51,818 bases of DNA. Origin: CAYXVF01 sp964468125 (GTDB lineage: Bacteria > Myxococcota > XYA12-FULL-58-9 > CAYXVF01). Every line of letters begins with the position of its first letter. Position 1 is the stretch's first letter. The notes beneath the pieces are model-generated. The model searched no databases and had not been told where the DNA came from. It was given only the letters and a program-made list of their open reading frames with translations. The stretch spans positions 1 to 51,818 of the forward strand of contig CAYXVF010000037.1 of the NCBI GenBank assembly GCA_964468125.1, in the 5' to 3' direction. This document shows, piece after piece, positions 16,792 through 26,400 of this stretch. The translations under genes were made by a program, and so were the position numbers.

Positions 16792-17871
16792 ATGCAATGC
16801 TCCTTCGCACCGAGGACTGAGTTTGGGCGCGTTCTCAAAAACAGAGTTCGCGATTTCATGAAGACGCGCGACGAAGCCCGCCTTCGTCGTTACTACCTCG
16901 TGAAGTTCGCGATCATCGCGCTTTGGTTCCTGGCCTCCTACGTCGGCCTCGTTTTCTATGCCCAGACGCTGCCGCAGGCCCTGCTTTTGTCACTGAGTCT
17001 CGGTCTCGCGATGGCGGGGGTCGGCTTTGGAATCATGCACAGCGCGAACCACGGCGCGCTCCCGTTCAGCAAGCCGGTGTGTCGGGCCTTCGGTTGGACT
17101 ATCGATCTCCTCGGCGCGAGCTCCTATGTCTGGAAGTTCAAACACAACGTCGCGCATCACACGTACACCAACATCGACGGCAAAGATGGTGATCTCGAGG
17201 CCGGTTCGGTCGCGCGCCTTTCGCCTCACCAGGACTGGAAACCGATCCACCGACTCCAGCACGTCTACCTCTGGCCGCTCTACTCGCTCTCGGCCGTGAA
17301 CTGGATCCTGATCTCCGACTGGTTCTCCATCAAGAACTCGCGGAACAAGTTCACGGACTTTCCGCCACCGAAGGGCACGGAGCTGGCTCTGCTCTGGGGC
17401 GGCAAGGCCGCTGCCTTTTCGATGTGGTTTGTAATTCCCATGCTCGTGCGTCCCTGGCCCATTGCCCTCGCGTTTTCGATTTGGACCATGATGGTTCTCG
17501 GCTTCACCCTCGCGGTCGTCTTCCAGCTGGCGCACGTGGTCGAGCCCCTGGAGTTTACGGAGCGCAGCCCGAAGGTCGAACGCGACTGGGTGGCGCATCA
17601 GCTCGCGACGACAGCAAACTTCGCACCGCGGAACAAACTGCTGTCCTGGTATCTCGGCGGTCTGAACTACCAGATCGAGCACCACCTCTTTGCCGGTGTG
17701 CCGGATGCCTACTATCCGGAGCTCGCAGAGATCGTCCAGGAGACCTGCGCCGAATACGACATGCCCTACCACAGCTATGAGAGCTTCAGCGCAGCCCTCT
17801 GCTCGCATGGACGCATGTTGCGCATGCTGGGCCAAGAACCGGAAGCCGTGCCCGCCACCGCTAGCGCGTGA
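16792..17871 (+). CDS. Membrane fatty acid desaturase (acyl-lipid/acyl-CoA type)
   Basis: A 359-residue membrane di-iron desaturase. The three histidine boxes are present: H-S-A-N-H (83-87), H-N-V-A-H-H (118-123) and Q-I-E-H-H-L-F in the C-terminal third. The Q-I-E-H-H form is typical of linoleoyl-CoA/front-end-like desaturases, but no cytochrome b5 domain is fused at the N-terminus. Hydrophobic pairs lie near residues 37-82 and 205-250. The enzyme inserts a double bond into membrane acyl chains, using an external electron donor. I chose the ATG at 16792, which has GAAAGGAA about ten bases upstream. The last 11 bp overlap the convergent gph gene. Confidence 0.9.
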   Translation: MQCSFAPRTEFGRVLKNRVRDFMKTRDEARLRRYYLVKFAIIALWFLASYVGLVFYAQTLPQALLLSLSLGLAMAGVGFGIMHSANHGALPFSKPVCRAFGWTIDLLGASSYVWKFKHNVAHHTYTNIDGKDGDLEAGSVARLSPHQDWKPIHRLQHVYLWPLYSLSAVNWILISDWFSIKNSRNKFTDFPPPKGTELALLWGGKAAAFSMWFVIPMLVRPWPIALAFSIWTMMVLGFTLAVVFQLAHVVEPLEFTERSPKVERDWVAHQLATTANFAPRNKLLSWYLGGLNYQIEHHLFAGVPDAYYPELAEIVQETCAEYDMPYHSYESFSAALCSHGRMLRMLGQEPEAVPATASA

Positions 17872-18514
17872 GAACAGCCTGCAGCTCTGCGGCGGTGCCC
17901 ACCAAGTGATCGGCGCCCGTTCGCTCGAGCTCGCTCCGGGTGCGCATCCCCCACAGGCAGGCGACCGTGCCCAACCCGGCGTTCTTGCCGAGCTCGATGT
18001 CGGGCTCGCTGTCCCCGATCATCCAACCGTCGCGCGAATCACCGCCGGTAACCTGCACCACGTGCTCGTAGACCATCCGATCCGGCTTGGGCTTCGCCAG
18101 TGAGTTACCTCCGACGACGACGCTGAATCGCTCGCGAATTCCCAGCTGCTCAACCATGGGCTCGAGCTGCTCGACCGACTTATTGCTGACGAGGGCGAGC
18201 ACGTCGCCGGAGACGGCGTCGAGAACCTCCGGAATTCCGTCGAAGAGGCGCGCTCGGTCGAAGGCCAGCTCCCGGTAGAGCTCCTTGTAGGTCGCGGTCA
18301 TGTGGTCCACCGTCGCACCCGTTCGCTCTTCTTCGGGCACCGCGCACTCCATGAAGTAGCGCAAGCCGTAGCCGATCCAGCTTCGAATCGAGTCCTGGTT
18401 CGCCGCCGCGTAACCCAGGCGCTCGCGCGCCTGATTGAGCGCATCGACGATCCCTGGAAAGGTGTCGGCGAGGGTTCCGTCGAAGTCGAAGATCAGGAGC
18501 CGTTGGCCACTCAT
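17861..18514 (-). CDS. gph: HAD-family phosphoglycolate phosphatase-like hydrolase
   Basis: A 217-residue haloacid dehalogenase-type phosphatase. Motif I is D10-F-D-G-T-L-A-D-T, with nucleophile D10 and acid/base D12. Motif II is the L-V-S-N-K-S Ser, motif III is the Lys in A-K-P-K-P, and motif IV is M-I-G-D-S-E-P-D. The helical cap lies between about 17 and 85. Such enzymes hydrolyse 2-phosphoglycolate or similar small sugar phosphates. The start overlaps the rpe stop by four bases. The rpe-gph pairing is common in Proteobacteria and supports the Gph assignment, although HAD substrate prediction is unreliable. Confidence 0.83.
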   Translation of the reverse strand: MSGQRLLIFDFDGTLADTFPGIVDALNQARERLGYAAANQDSIRSWIGYGLRYFMECAVPEEERTGATVDHMTATYKELYRELAFDRARLFDGIPEVLDAVSGDVLALVSNKSVEQLEPMVEQLGIRERFSVVVGGNSLAKPKPDRMVYEHVVQVTGGDSRDGWMIGDSEPDIELGKNAGLGTVACLWGMRTRSELERTGADHLVGTAAELQAVLTR

Positions 18515-19158
18515 GGGCGAAGCGCCGAGATCGCCGCGGCATAGTCATCCTGCTTGAACACCGCGGAGCCCGCCACCAGCGCATCCGCTCCCGCCTCTAC
18601 CACGATCGGCGCGGTCTGCGCGTTGATCCCGCCGTCGACCTCGATTCGAATGTCTCGCGTGCCCACCAACTCCCGGATGCGACGGATCTTCGGTACAACC
18701 GCGGGAATGAAGCTCTGCCCCCCGAAGCCTGGATTCACGGACATCACGAGCACCAGATCGATCTTGTCGAGCACGTACTCGAGCACGGACTCGGGGGTAT
18801 GGGGGTTCAGCGACACGCCGACCTTCTTCCCAGTGGCCTGAACCTGCTGAAGAGCACGGTCGAGGTGCGAGGTGGCCTCCGCGTGGACCGTGATCTGATC
18901 GGCCCCCGCAGCGGCAAACTCTTCGATGTAGGGCTCCACCGGCTCGATCATCAGGTGAACATCGAGAAAGGCGTCGGTAAACCGGCGCAAGGAGCGCACG
19001 ACCACCGGGCCGATGGTGAGATTCGGTACGAAGTGACCGTCCATCACATCGACGTGGATCCAGTCCGCGCCGGCGTCCAGAACCGCCTGCACTTCCTCCC
19101 CGAGGCGCGCGAAGTCCGCGGAGAGAATCGAAGGAGCGATGACGAGAGGTTGAGCCAT
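18511..19158 (-). CDS. rpe: Ribulose-phosphate 3-epimerase
   Basis: A 215-residue TIM-barrel enzyme that interconverts ribulose-5-phosphate and xylulose-5-phosphate in the pentose phosphate pathway. Characteristic blocks are A-P-S-I-L-S-A-D-F-A-R-L-G at the N-terminus, the metal/catalytic segment H-V-D-V-M-D-G-H-F-V-P-N, H-L-M-I-E-P, V-M-S-V-N-P-G-F-G-G-Q-S-F and the phosphate-binding E-V-D-G-G-I-N with A-G-A-D-A-L-V-A-G-S. The ATG at 19158 matches the usual family N-terminus; a longer reading adds 12 unrelated residues. It overlaps gph by four bases and starts 41 bp after the RND adaptor gene, so read-through from the pump genes is possible. Confidence 0.95.
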   Translation of the reverse strand: MAQPLVIAPSILSADFARLGEEVQAVLDAGADWIHVDVMDGHFVPNLTIGPVVVRSLRRFTDAFLDVHLMIEPVEPYIEEFAAAGADQITVHAEATSHLDRALQQVQATGKKVGVSLNPHTPESVLEYVLDKIDLVLVMSVNPGFGGQSFIPAVVPKIRRIRELVGTRDIRIEVDGGINAQTAPIVVEAGADALVAGSAVFKQDDYAAAISALRP

Positions 19159-19199
19159 GCTCTCGACGCTGCGGTCAAAGTGGACGCAACGCAAGGGCC

Positions 19200-20237
19200 T
19201 CAGCTAGGGGTTTCAACGATCTCCACCAAGTCGCCGTCTGCGAGGCCCTCGGCGCCGATCGAGACCACCGTGTTGCCCGCGGAGACGTCACCGCGAACCG
19301 CGATCCAGGCGCCATCGCCGAGCCCGAGCTCCACCCCGACCCGCTTGGCTTTGCCATCGGCGATGAGCATCACGTGCGCACCCGTGGAACGGAGCACGAC
19401 CGCATCGCGCGGCACCACGATCTCTCTTTGAACCTGGTCGGTGGGGATCCCCACCGAAACCGCGCTCCCAAGGAGCCACTTGGGGCCGCCCTTTGGCAGC
19501 TCGAGGCGCACGGTGACCGAGCGATTGGAGAAGTTACCGGTTTGAATGATCGACTTCACTGTCGCCATGCCCCGCCGCTCGCCGAGTCGGACCGGCACTT
19601 CGTCGCCCTGATTGACGAAGCCCGCGGAACGCACGGGAACCCGTGCGAAGATCTCCGCGTTTCCCGTGTTCACCACGCGCACCACCGCTGCGCCCTCGCT
19701 CGCGTACTCACCCGCCTGCAAGGTCCGCTCGACCACCTGGCCCTCGAAGGGCGCTCGAATCGTCGCCCGGCGAAGCTCATCCTTTTGCTGCGCGAGGATC
19801 GCTTGGCCCCGCAGGAGCTCTTGGCGAGCCATGGCAAGATCGGCCGCCGCACGGTCGAGCTCCGCGGCGACACCGACGTTCTTGTCCGCGAGCGCACGTT
19901 GGCGGGCGGCGTCCTTCTCCCGGAGCTGTACCATCGCCTCGAGCCGTTTCACCTCCGCGTTTTGGCTCGCGATCATGAGCGACAGGCGAGAGCTGTCGAT
20001 CCGCGCCACCGCCGCACCTGCCTTGACGTATTCGCCGGGCTCGACGACCCAGGTGAGCTTGCCGGAGGTCTCGGCGGCGAGCTGCGCATTCTCGGGACTG
20101 ACAACGGTCCCCGGCACGTAGGCGCGTGGCGCAACCGGCTGAATGCGAGCGGTAGAAACGCGCACGGGAACCCCCGTCGGTTCGGCGGGCTGCCCGCTGA
20201 AGAATGCAACAAAGAGGATCACGGAGGTGGGTGCCAT
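19200..20237 (-). CDS. RND efflux periplasmic adaptor (membrane fusion protein)
   Basis: A 345-residue HlyD/AcrA-type adaptor with a short N-terminal hydrophobic export signal. Its domains are a barrel-sandwich half (about 45-80, with a lipoyl-like G-E-Y-V-K-A-G-A-A-V-A-R-I-D), an alpha hairpin of coiled coil (about 85-155), the second lipoyl half (R-A-P-F-E-G-Q-V), a beta-barrel, and a membrane-proximal domain. Such proteins bridge an inner-membrane RND pump to an outer-membrane channel. AAAGGAG lies about nine bases upstream of the ATG. It follows the pump gene by 14 bp. Pump before adaptor is the reverse of the usual order, and no TolC-type gene is adjacent. Confidence 0.88.
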   Translation of the reverse strand: MAPTSVILFVAFFSGQPAEPTGVPVRVSTARIQPVAPRAYVPGTVVSPENAQLAAETSGKLTWVVEPGEYVKAGAAVARIDSSRLSLMIASQNAEVKRLEAMVQLREKDAARQRALADKNVGVAAELDRAAADLAMARQELLRGQAILAQQKDELRRATIRAPFEGQVVERTLQAGEYASEGAAVVRVVNTGNAEIFARVPVRSAGFVNQGDEVPVRLGERRGMATVKSIIQTGNFSNRSVTVRLELPKGGPKWLLGSAVSVGIPTDQVQREIVVPRDAVVLRSTGAHVMLIADGKAKRVGVELGLGDGAWIAVRGDVSAGNTVVSIGAEGLADGDLVEIVETPS

Positions 20238-20251
20238 GGTCCAAATCTCCT

Positions 20252-23200
20252 TTAGCTCGACGCCACGACAGCGTCTGTATCGAGCGCGGGTTCACTACCG
20301 GGTGAGCGCGCCCGTCCCAAGCCGAGCAAGGACGGCAAGAGAACGAGGGTGAAGAGCGTACTGACGGCGAGGCCACCGACGATCGCAGTGGCCATTCCGC
20401 GATAGATCGTGCTGCCCGCGCCCGGGGCAACAACCAGCGGCAGCATTCCCAAGAGGCTAGTCGACGTGCTCATGAGGATGGGACGCAAGCGCGTCTTCAA
20501 CGCCGAGCGCACCGCGTTCTCCCGAGACATGCCCTCGGTCTCCGCTTCTCGGGTACGCGCCACGAGCAGAATCGCGTTGTTGACGACGAGACCGAGCAAA
20601 ATGATAAAGCCAATCAATGTCAACAGGTCGAGCGGCTGGAAGGTAAACCAGTTCAAAATGACGAGTGCTAGAATCCCTCCGCCAGCAGCGAGAGGGAGTG
20701 AGATCGTCACGATGGCGGCGTCCAAAGCCGAGCGAAACAGCCCAGCCGTGAGAAGGAAGAGAACCGCGAGTGCAATGAGAGCGTTGCGGCCCGTCGAATT
20801 GAGCGCTCGTTTCAGATCACTGGCGCTACCGCCGTAGAGCAGCGCACCATCTGCCGGAAGTGCGTCGCGAATTGCGGGCTCGATCTCGCTTCGGATTCGA
20901 TCGAGCACGTCCTGAAGCGCCGCCCCTTCCGGTGGATTGAAGCCGACGGTCATCGTGCGACGCCCATCTACGCGGCGAATCGCATCGGGTCCGACGACGC
21001 GCTCCAGGCGAGCGAGCTCTCCCAAGGGGACGATCTCGCCCGTAGGCGTCGCGATCGGCACGCCCATCAGCTCGTCGGGGTACTCCCATTTCTGACCCTT
21101 GAGCAGCATGTCGAGACGGTTCTCACCGTCGAAGTACTCGCCTAGCCACAGCCCCTGACCGAGCATGCGCACGACCCGTCCGATGTCCGCGCGTGTGAGC
21201 CCCACCTCGAGAATCCGTCGATCGTTCGGGTAGAGCGTCAGCTCCGGGCGCGAAGGCTCAGGGCGAGGAAAGATGTTCACGTGCGCTCCGTCGAAGATCT
21301 CGCGCACCTTTGCCTGCGCAACCTTGGCGGCGTCGCCCAAGCTCGCTTGATCGCGCCCCTGCAGATGAAGCGCGACCGAGCCTCCCTCACCGAAGCGTCC
21401 GAAGAGCTCACCCTGGCCGACAAAGGGGGCAGTCGCGTCCGGAAGGCCCACGAGGATTTCCTTGCGCATGATCTCCTGGAGCATGCCCGCCTGGCTCTGA
21501 TCCTTGACCCGCGCGCCGATCGTCCCGCCCCCCGGCCAGGAGATGAAATAGTAGTTCAGCAGCGCAGGCTCTCGCTCCCCTGACATGAAGGGGGCCAAAC
21601 GCGCGACGACCGGTTTTGCGACCTGCTCGTCGATGAATGCAGGGGTCGAAGACTCGGGAAATCGAAAATACACGTCGACCGCGTCACGGCGAACCGGCGG
21701 CAGGTAGTCAAAGGGTGGCGCAAGGGTGAACACGACCGTCGCGGAGGCCGCGATGAGTCCGAAGATCCAAGCCGCGCGTCGCTTCGGGCCATTCGTCATG
21801 CGCATGATCAGGTCGACGATCACGGACTCGCGCGCGCCCTCCCCGTCCGTTGCGGCCGGCTGTCCCTGAGGCACGCGGAGGAACTTGGAAGCGGCGAGGG
21901 GCAAGACGATGAGTGCGGCCAGCAGGGACACGCCCACCGCCACTGCTAGCGTGAGGGCGAGGTCGGCGAAGAGCTGGCCTTCGACGTTCCGCGTAAAGAG
22001 CACGGGGATGAAGACGGCGACGGTGGTGGCGGTCGATGCGACGAGAGCCCCGCTGACCTCCTTCGCGCCCAAATGAGCGGCCTCGAACATCGAGTGGCCC
22101 TCCTCGCGGAGGCGCAAGGTGTTCTCCATCACGACGATCGCCGCGTCGAGCACCATGCCGACCGCAAAGGCGAGGCCCGCGAGCGAAATGACGTTGAAGG
22201 TCCGGTCGAAGAACTTGAGCACCAGAAAAGTGGTCAGGAGGGAAACGGGAATGGCGGCGGCGATGAGCAGGGTCAATCGCATGCGACGAACGAACAGCCA
22301 CAAGACGCCCACCGCGAGGGCAACACCGATCAGAAGGTTTGCGAGCAGCAGACCGATCGCGCGCCAAATGAAGACCGATGGGTCGAAGCTCTTCGCAATG
22401 GTGAGCCCTCGGGGCTCGAGAAGCTCAACCCGCGCGCGCTCCACTTCCTCGAACACCTGAGAGAGGGTCGAAAGCACGTTCGACCCCGACTCGCGCTCGA
22501 CGCGTATGCTCATGGCGGGCCGGCCGTTTTGGTAGGCGAAGCCCCAGGGGTCTGCGAGCGCGAGCTTGACGTCAGCGATGTCGCCCACGCGCACCGGTGC
22601 GCCGTCGCGCCAATCGATCACGAGCTCTTCGAGCTCCTTCGGCGTGAACTTGCCACGAAATCGCAGGGTATAGCGGCGACGACCCACGTCGATGAAGCCG
22701 CCGGACACATCCTCGGATCCCGTGAGGACGGTGGCGAGGCGGGTGAGAGGGATCCCCTGTGCGGCGGCGGCGATCGGATCGACTTCAACACTGAGTTGCC
22801 TGTCCCCGGCCGAGCCTGCCTGCAGCTCCAGACGAGCAACGCCAGGAATCGCCTCGATGCGCGGAATGAAATCCTGTCGGAGAAGGTCGATGTAGTCGAG
22901 GAGCGGCTTCTCCGCGGTGGGAAGAAGCTGCACGAAGAAATAGATCAGCGTGTCGTTGGCGCCGCCGGCGAAATTGAGGCTCGGGCGATCGGCATCCGCC
23001 GGGAGCGGTCGAAGCCGATTGAGCCGGCTCGTGAGTTCCAGAAGCGCGCGATCCGGATTGGTCTCGAGGCCGAACTGCAGGTTGATGTTGGCGTTCCCCG
23101 AGCCCGCCATCGCCTCCATGAGCTCGAGCCCCGGTGTCCCCTGGACCACCTCCTCGAGCGGCTCGAGCAGCTCCGCCTCCACTTCCTGTGGTGCCGCACC

Positions 23201-23356
23201 GCGCCAGAATGCGTTGATCTGCACGTAGGGGCGCTCGATGTTCGGAAACAGCTGTACCGGCAGGCTGAAGACGCTGAACAGCCCCGCGATCATGACCGCA
23301 GCGAGGCCGACGGCGACGTAGGCCGGGTTGTTGAGTGCGCGGCGCGTGATGTGCAT
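20252..23356 (-). CDS. RND family efflux transporter, inner-membrane pump
   Basis: A 1034-residue pump with the duplicated RND architecture: one N-terminal helix, a large periplasmic loop, five helices, then the same again. TM4 carries G-M-V-L-D-A-A-I-V-V-M-E-N, the proton-relay region. A single Asp stands where AcrB has Asp-Asp, a form common in other RND branches including metal pumps. The second half has the matching G-L-V-V-N-N-A-I-L-L-V-A in TM10. The ATG at 23356 gives the typical start (H-I-T-R-R-A-L-N-N-P) with AAAGG six bases upstream. The substrate cannot be read. The 116 bp upstream, to the giant gene, shows no clear promoter or terminator. Confidence 0.9.
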   Translation of the reverse strand: MHITRRALNNPAYVAVGLAAVMIAGLFSVFSLPVQLFPNIERPYVQINAFWRGAAPQEVEAELLEPLEEVVQGTPGLELMEAMAGSGNANINLQFGLETNPDRALLELTSRLNRLRPLPADADRPSLNFAGGANDTLIYFFVQLLPTAEKPLLDYIDLLRQDFIPRIEAIPGVARLELQAGSAGDRQLSVEVDPIAAAAQGIPLTRLATVLTGSEDVSGGFIDVGRRRYTLRFRGKFTPKELEELVIDWRDGAPVRVGDIADVKLALADPWGFAYQNGRPAMSIRVERESGSNVLSTLSQVFEEVERARVELLEPRGLTIAKSFDPSVFIWRAIGLLLANLLIGVALAVGVLWLFVRRMRLTLLIAAAIPVSLLTTFLVLKFFDRTFNVISLAGLAFAVGMVLDAAIVVMENTLRLREEGHSMFEAAHLGAKEVSGALVASTATTVAVFIPVLFTRNVEGQLFADLALTLAVAVGVSLLAALIVLPLAASKFLRVPQGQPAATDGEGARESVIVDLIMRMTNGPKRRAAWIFGLIAASATVVFTLAPPFDYLPPVRRDAVDVYFRFPESSTPAFIDEQVAKPVVARLAPFMSGEREPALLNYYFISWPGGGTIGARVKDQSQAGMLQEIMRKEILVGLPDATAPFVGQGELFGRFGEGGSVALHLQGRDQASLGDAAKVAQAKVREIFDGAHVNIFPRPEPSRPELTLYPNDRRILEVGLTRADIGRVVRMLGQGLWLGEYFDGENRLDMLLKGQKWEYPDELMGVPIATPTGEIVPLGELARLERVVGPDAIRRVDGRRTMTVGFNPPEGAALQDVLDRIRSEIEPAIRDALPADGALLYGGSASDLKRALNSTGRNALIALAVLFLLTAGLFRSALDAAIVTISLPLAAGGGILALVILNWFTFQPLDLLTLIGFIILLGLVVNNAILLVARTREAETEGMSRENAVRSALKTRLRPILMSTSTSLLGMLPLVVAPGAGSTIYRGMATAIVGGLAVSTLFTLVLLPSLLGLGRARSPGSEPALDTDAVVASS

Positions 23357-23472
23357 TGCTGCCTTTGACTCCCGATCAAGGCGAAGGGTTGCCTGACAAC
23401 CCGGCACATCCGAACAAAATTCCAGGAAAAGCCGATGCCCAGAGGTCGAAGTGAGGACCGATCAGGCCGCCG

Positions 23473-26400
23473 TCAAGGCTGACGCGCCGCGCCGGGAATG
23501 CGGATGGTGCCGATGTAGCGCGAGTCCGGTCGATTTTCGCGCGGGTAATCGCGAGAGCGGCCGGAGTCCGATCCGACGAAGGACTGGAGGTAGCTCGAAA
23601 ACTCGTCCGGGCGGCCGTCGAAACCGAAGTAAGGGGCGAGCCGGTTCAGCACGAGACGGCTCGCGCCGTTTGGGACCCCGTCCTCCGTGAGGAACAGGCT
23701 CAACCCCTGATTCGGGTCCACCTCGCTGTTGGTCAGACGGCCGAGGTCCGCCAGTAGCGCCGGATCCCGCGCCAGCTCGATACCAGCGACATTGAGACGC
23801 CCGTCGTTCGGGTTCACGGTGAGCTCGAGCCTCGGAATACCGTCCGGCCCGATCGATTTCACGAAGCGGTTCTGCATCGACGCCGTGTTGAGCGAGGCGA
23901 AGACCGTGTCGCCGTTTTCGAGCCGTCGGGCATCCCAGGTGAAGCGACGCAGACGGAAGCTCTCCGGTGGCGACGCCATGACGTAGGCTTGGCCTTCCAC
24001 GCGCAGCTCGCCCGTGAAGATCGGATTGCCCTGGTCGTCGACACGCAGAGCACCATTTTCATCGACGAGCGAATTTGGGTCGTTCGGGTCGGTGACCACC
24101 TCGAGCTGGGTCCAGACCGATTCGCCCGTGAGTGGCGGATCGCGGTGCAGAATCTGTGCGATCGGCTCGAGCTCCCTGCCTCTTCGGTCGAAGGCCTCGA
24201 GTTGTCGGTTTGGCTCGAATGGCTCCCCGGGCCGAATCACGACCGGCTCCGTGAAAAACAGCTGCGGATCCATGTAGACGAGCGCGAGGTGAGCGCGCTC
24301 GACGCCGTCTGGCCCGGCACGGCGCTCGATCACCGGTGCGATCGCCAGGGCGTGCGCGACCCAACCACGGTCTTGATTCTCGCTGACCTCGGTGGTAGCG
24401 CCCACCACGAAGGCATAGGTTCCGCCGTTCTCTTCGAGATACTGAACCGCTTGCTCCGCGGCACCGAGACAAAACCAGCCGTGGATCGGCGACTCGCCAG
24501 AGAAGCTCGGGTGCTGCAGATCGCGGCCACCGGTGGTGACGATCGCGGCATCGTAAGGATAGATCTCACCCTCGGAGGTTTCGAGCATCGTCGAGCGATG
24601 CGCCCGCTCAAACAGTGGCCAATAGGGTGAGTCCTCCACCTTGCCCTCGATTCGTCGGGCCCGCTGCCAGTCCGGCGAGGACGTTCTCGCGAGATCATAG
24701 AGCTCGGGAGAACTGGCGCTGACAATCAAGGGCGTGCCGTTGTGGCGGTAGCGCTCCGGAGTGTTTCGCGCCATCGCCGCCACCACTTCCCCCTCGCCGA
24801 GATTGCGACGCAGCACCGGGCCGATCGCGTCGGGAAAACCGGGAAACGGGTTGCCTCCGTTCTCGAGCAGCGGCGCGAGCTCTGCGAAGGGCCCGCTCTC
24901 CAAGCCCGCCGGATTGCCGGCGCGACGTGCGTAGTGACCGGCGAGAATGGTGAAGGCCGCAGCGTCTCGTCGACTCACGTCCGGGGCGAACTCACCTTCC
25001 AAACTCCCGACGTCGTGGGGGCGCAGGGCGGCAATGTGTCCCACGAAGCTGTCCCAATGCGCCGCGTCTGAGGCCCGTACATCGCGAATCATCGACGCTA
25101 CGCGTTCCGGCGGTGCGGAGCTCACCCAGCGCAGCGCCGTCACTTCGCGCTCATAGCCCGCACGATCGGGGACCTCCGAGCTCAGCACCGCGTGCCCGGT
25201 CAAGGGATCAAAGACGTAGCCGGGCTCGGTCATCCGTGAGGTCAGACCGAGTCCCGCGAGGCCTGCCTCCACAACGCTCGGCTCGAGCTCACTCTCCGCG
25301 AAGCGGACCGCGGCAGGAAAGGCCGTCACCCGAACGTCGGACTCGGTTCCCAACACCGTCTCTGGCCCCCAATCCTCCGTGCGTGCGCCAAAGTCCGCGT
25401 TCGCCACCCGTTGCAGCTCCGTCGCCCGGGCGACGATCTCCTCACGTGGCGGAGGATCGTCGCTGCGCAAGTCTGAGGCGAGGGCCTCCGCGCGCGAACG
25501 GACGCCGTCCGCAGTGACCGTCATCATGCGGAGTCGGCGCTGCAGCTCCTCGCGCGCGCTCGCGCGGTCCCCTACCCCCGTACCGTTCAAATCGACGCTC
25601 ATCGTCCGCTCGCCGTAGGCGCGGTTGCTGAACGGAATCGTGGCGATGCCGTCGGCGAGCTCGAAGTTGCCTGCGTTGACCGAATCGAGCGCCGATCCTG
25701 CGTGCGCGCTCACGAGCCTCGCCCGGTCGCTCGCATCACCGGCGACCCGAAGAAGCCGCTGCGGATCTGCGTCGCGTGCTGCGAGAGCACCGATCTCCTC
25801 CGCCCTCCGCAGCACACTGCTGAAGGAGACGGGGCTAGCAGCCAAACTGTAAGGATCGGTGCCGACATCGACCGTATCCCCGCCGGCTCGTGGCCCCACG
25901 CGAACCCGCGCCCACCCCGCCGCATCCACCGCGAGGGCACTCGCCGGTACATCACCGACCCATGCGCTCTGTCGCGACGCGTAGCGATGCGACGACTCGG
26001 CAAGGTCTTGCACCGCTTGCCAATCACCGGCTTCTGCAGCTCGGCCCATGCGCACGAAATCGCCTCGGAGCGCATGGGCACGTTCCTCGACCTGCGCGAG
26101 TCGCTCGGTCAGTCGGGCGCGGATTGCGGGCTCCCGGGCCGGCCCCAAGGGCAATCCCTCGACATCGACCCGGAGATTGAAACGACGCCCATCGTCCGTA
26201 TCGAAGGAGACCGCATGACTCGCGTTGCCCTCGACGATCGTCAGCGGCGCACCGGAGCGCAGGGCCTCCACAGCGCTCACCGCGAGCTCACGCGTTTGGG
26301 TGGCGACGGCGAGTCCCGCGTCCACGGCTTCGCCGAGCTGTTCGGTGTGCTCGAGGGACACCGGCTGCTCCGCCCGAGCAGCGCGCGCGGGATCTACCGC

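Noticed and set aside
22073..23368. A 431-codon plus-strand open frame opposite the RND pump
   Set aside because: The pump on the other strand is unmistakable; this frame has shadow composition and no ribosome-binding site or motif.
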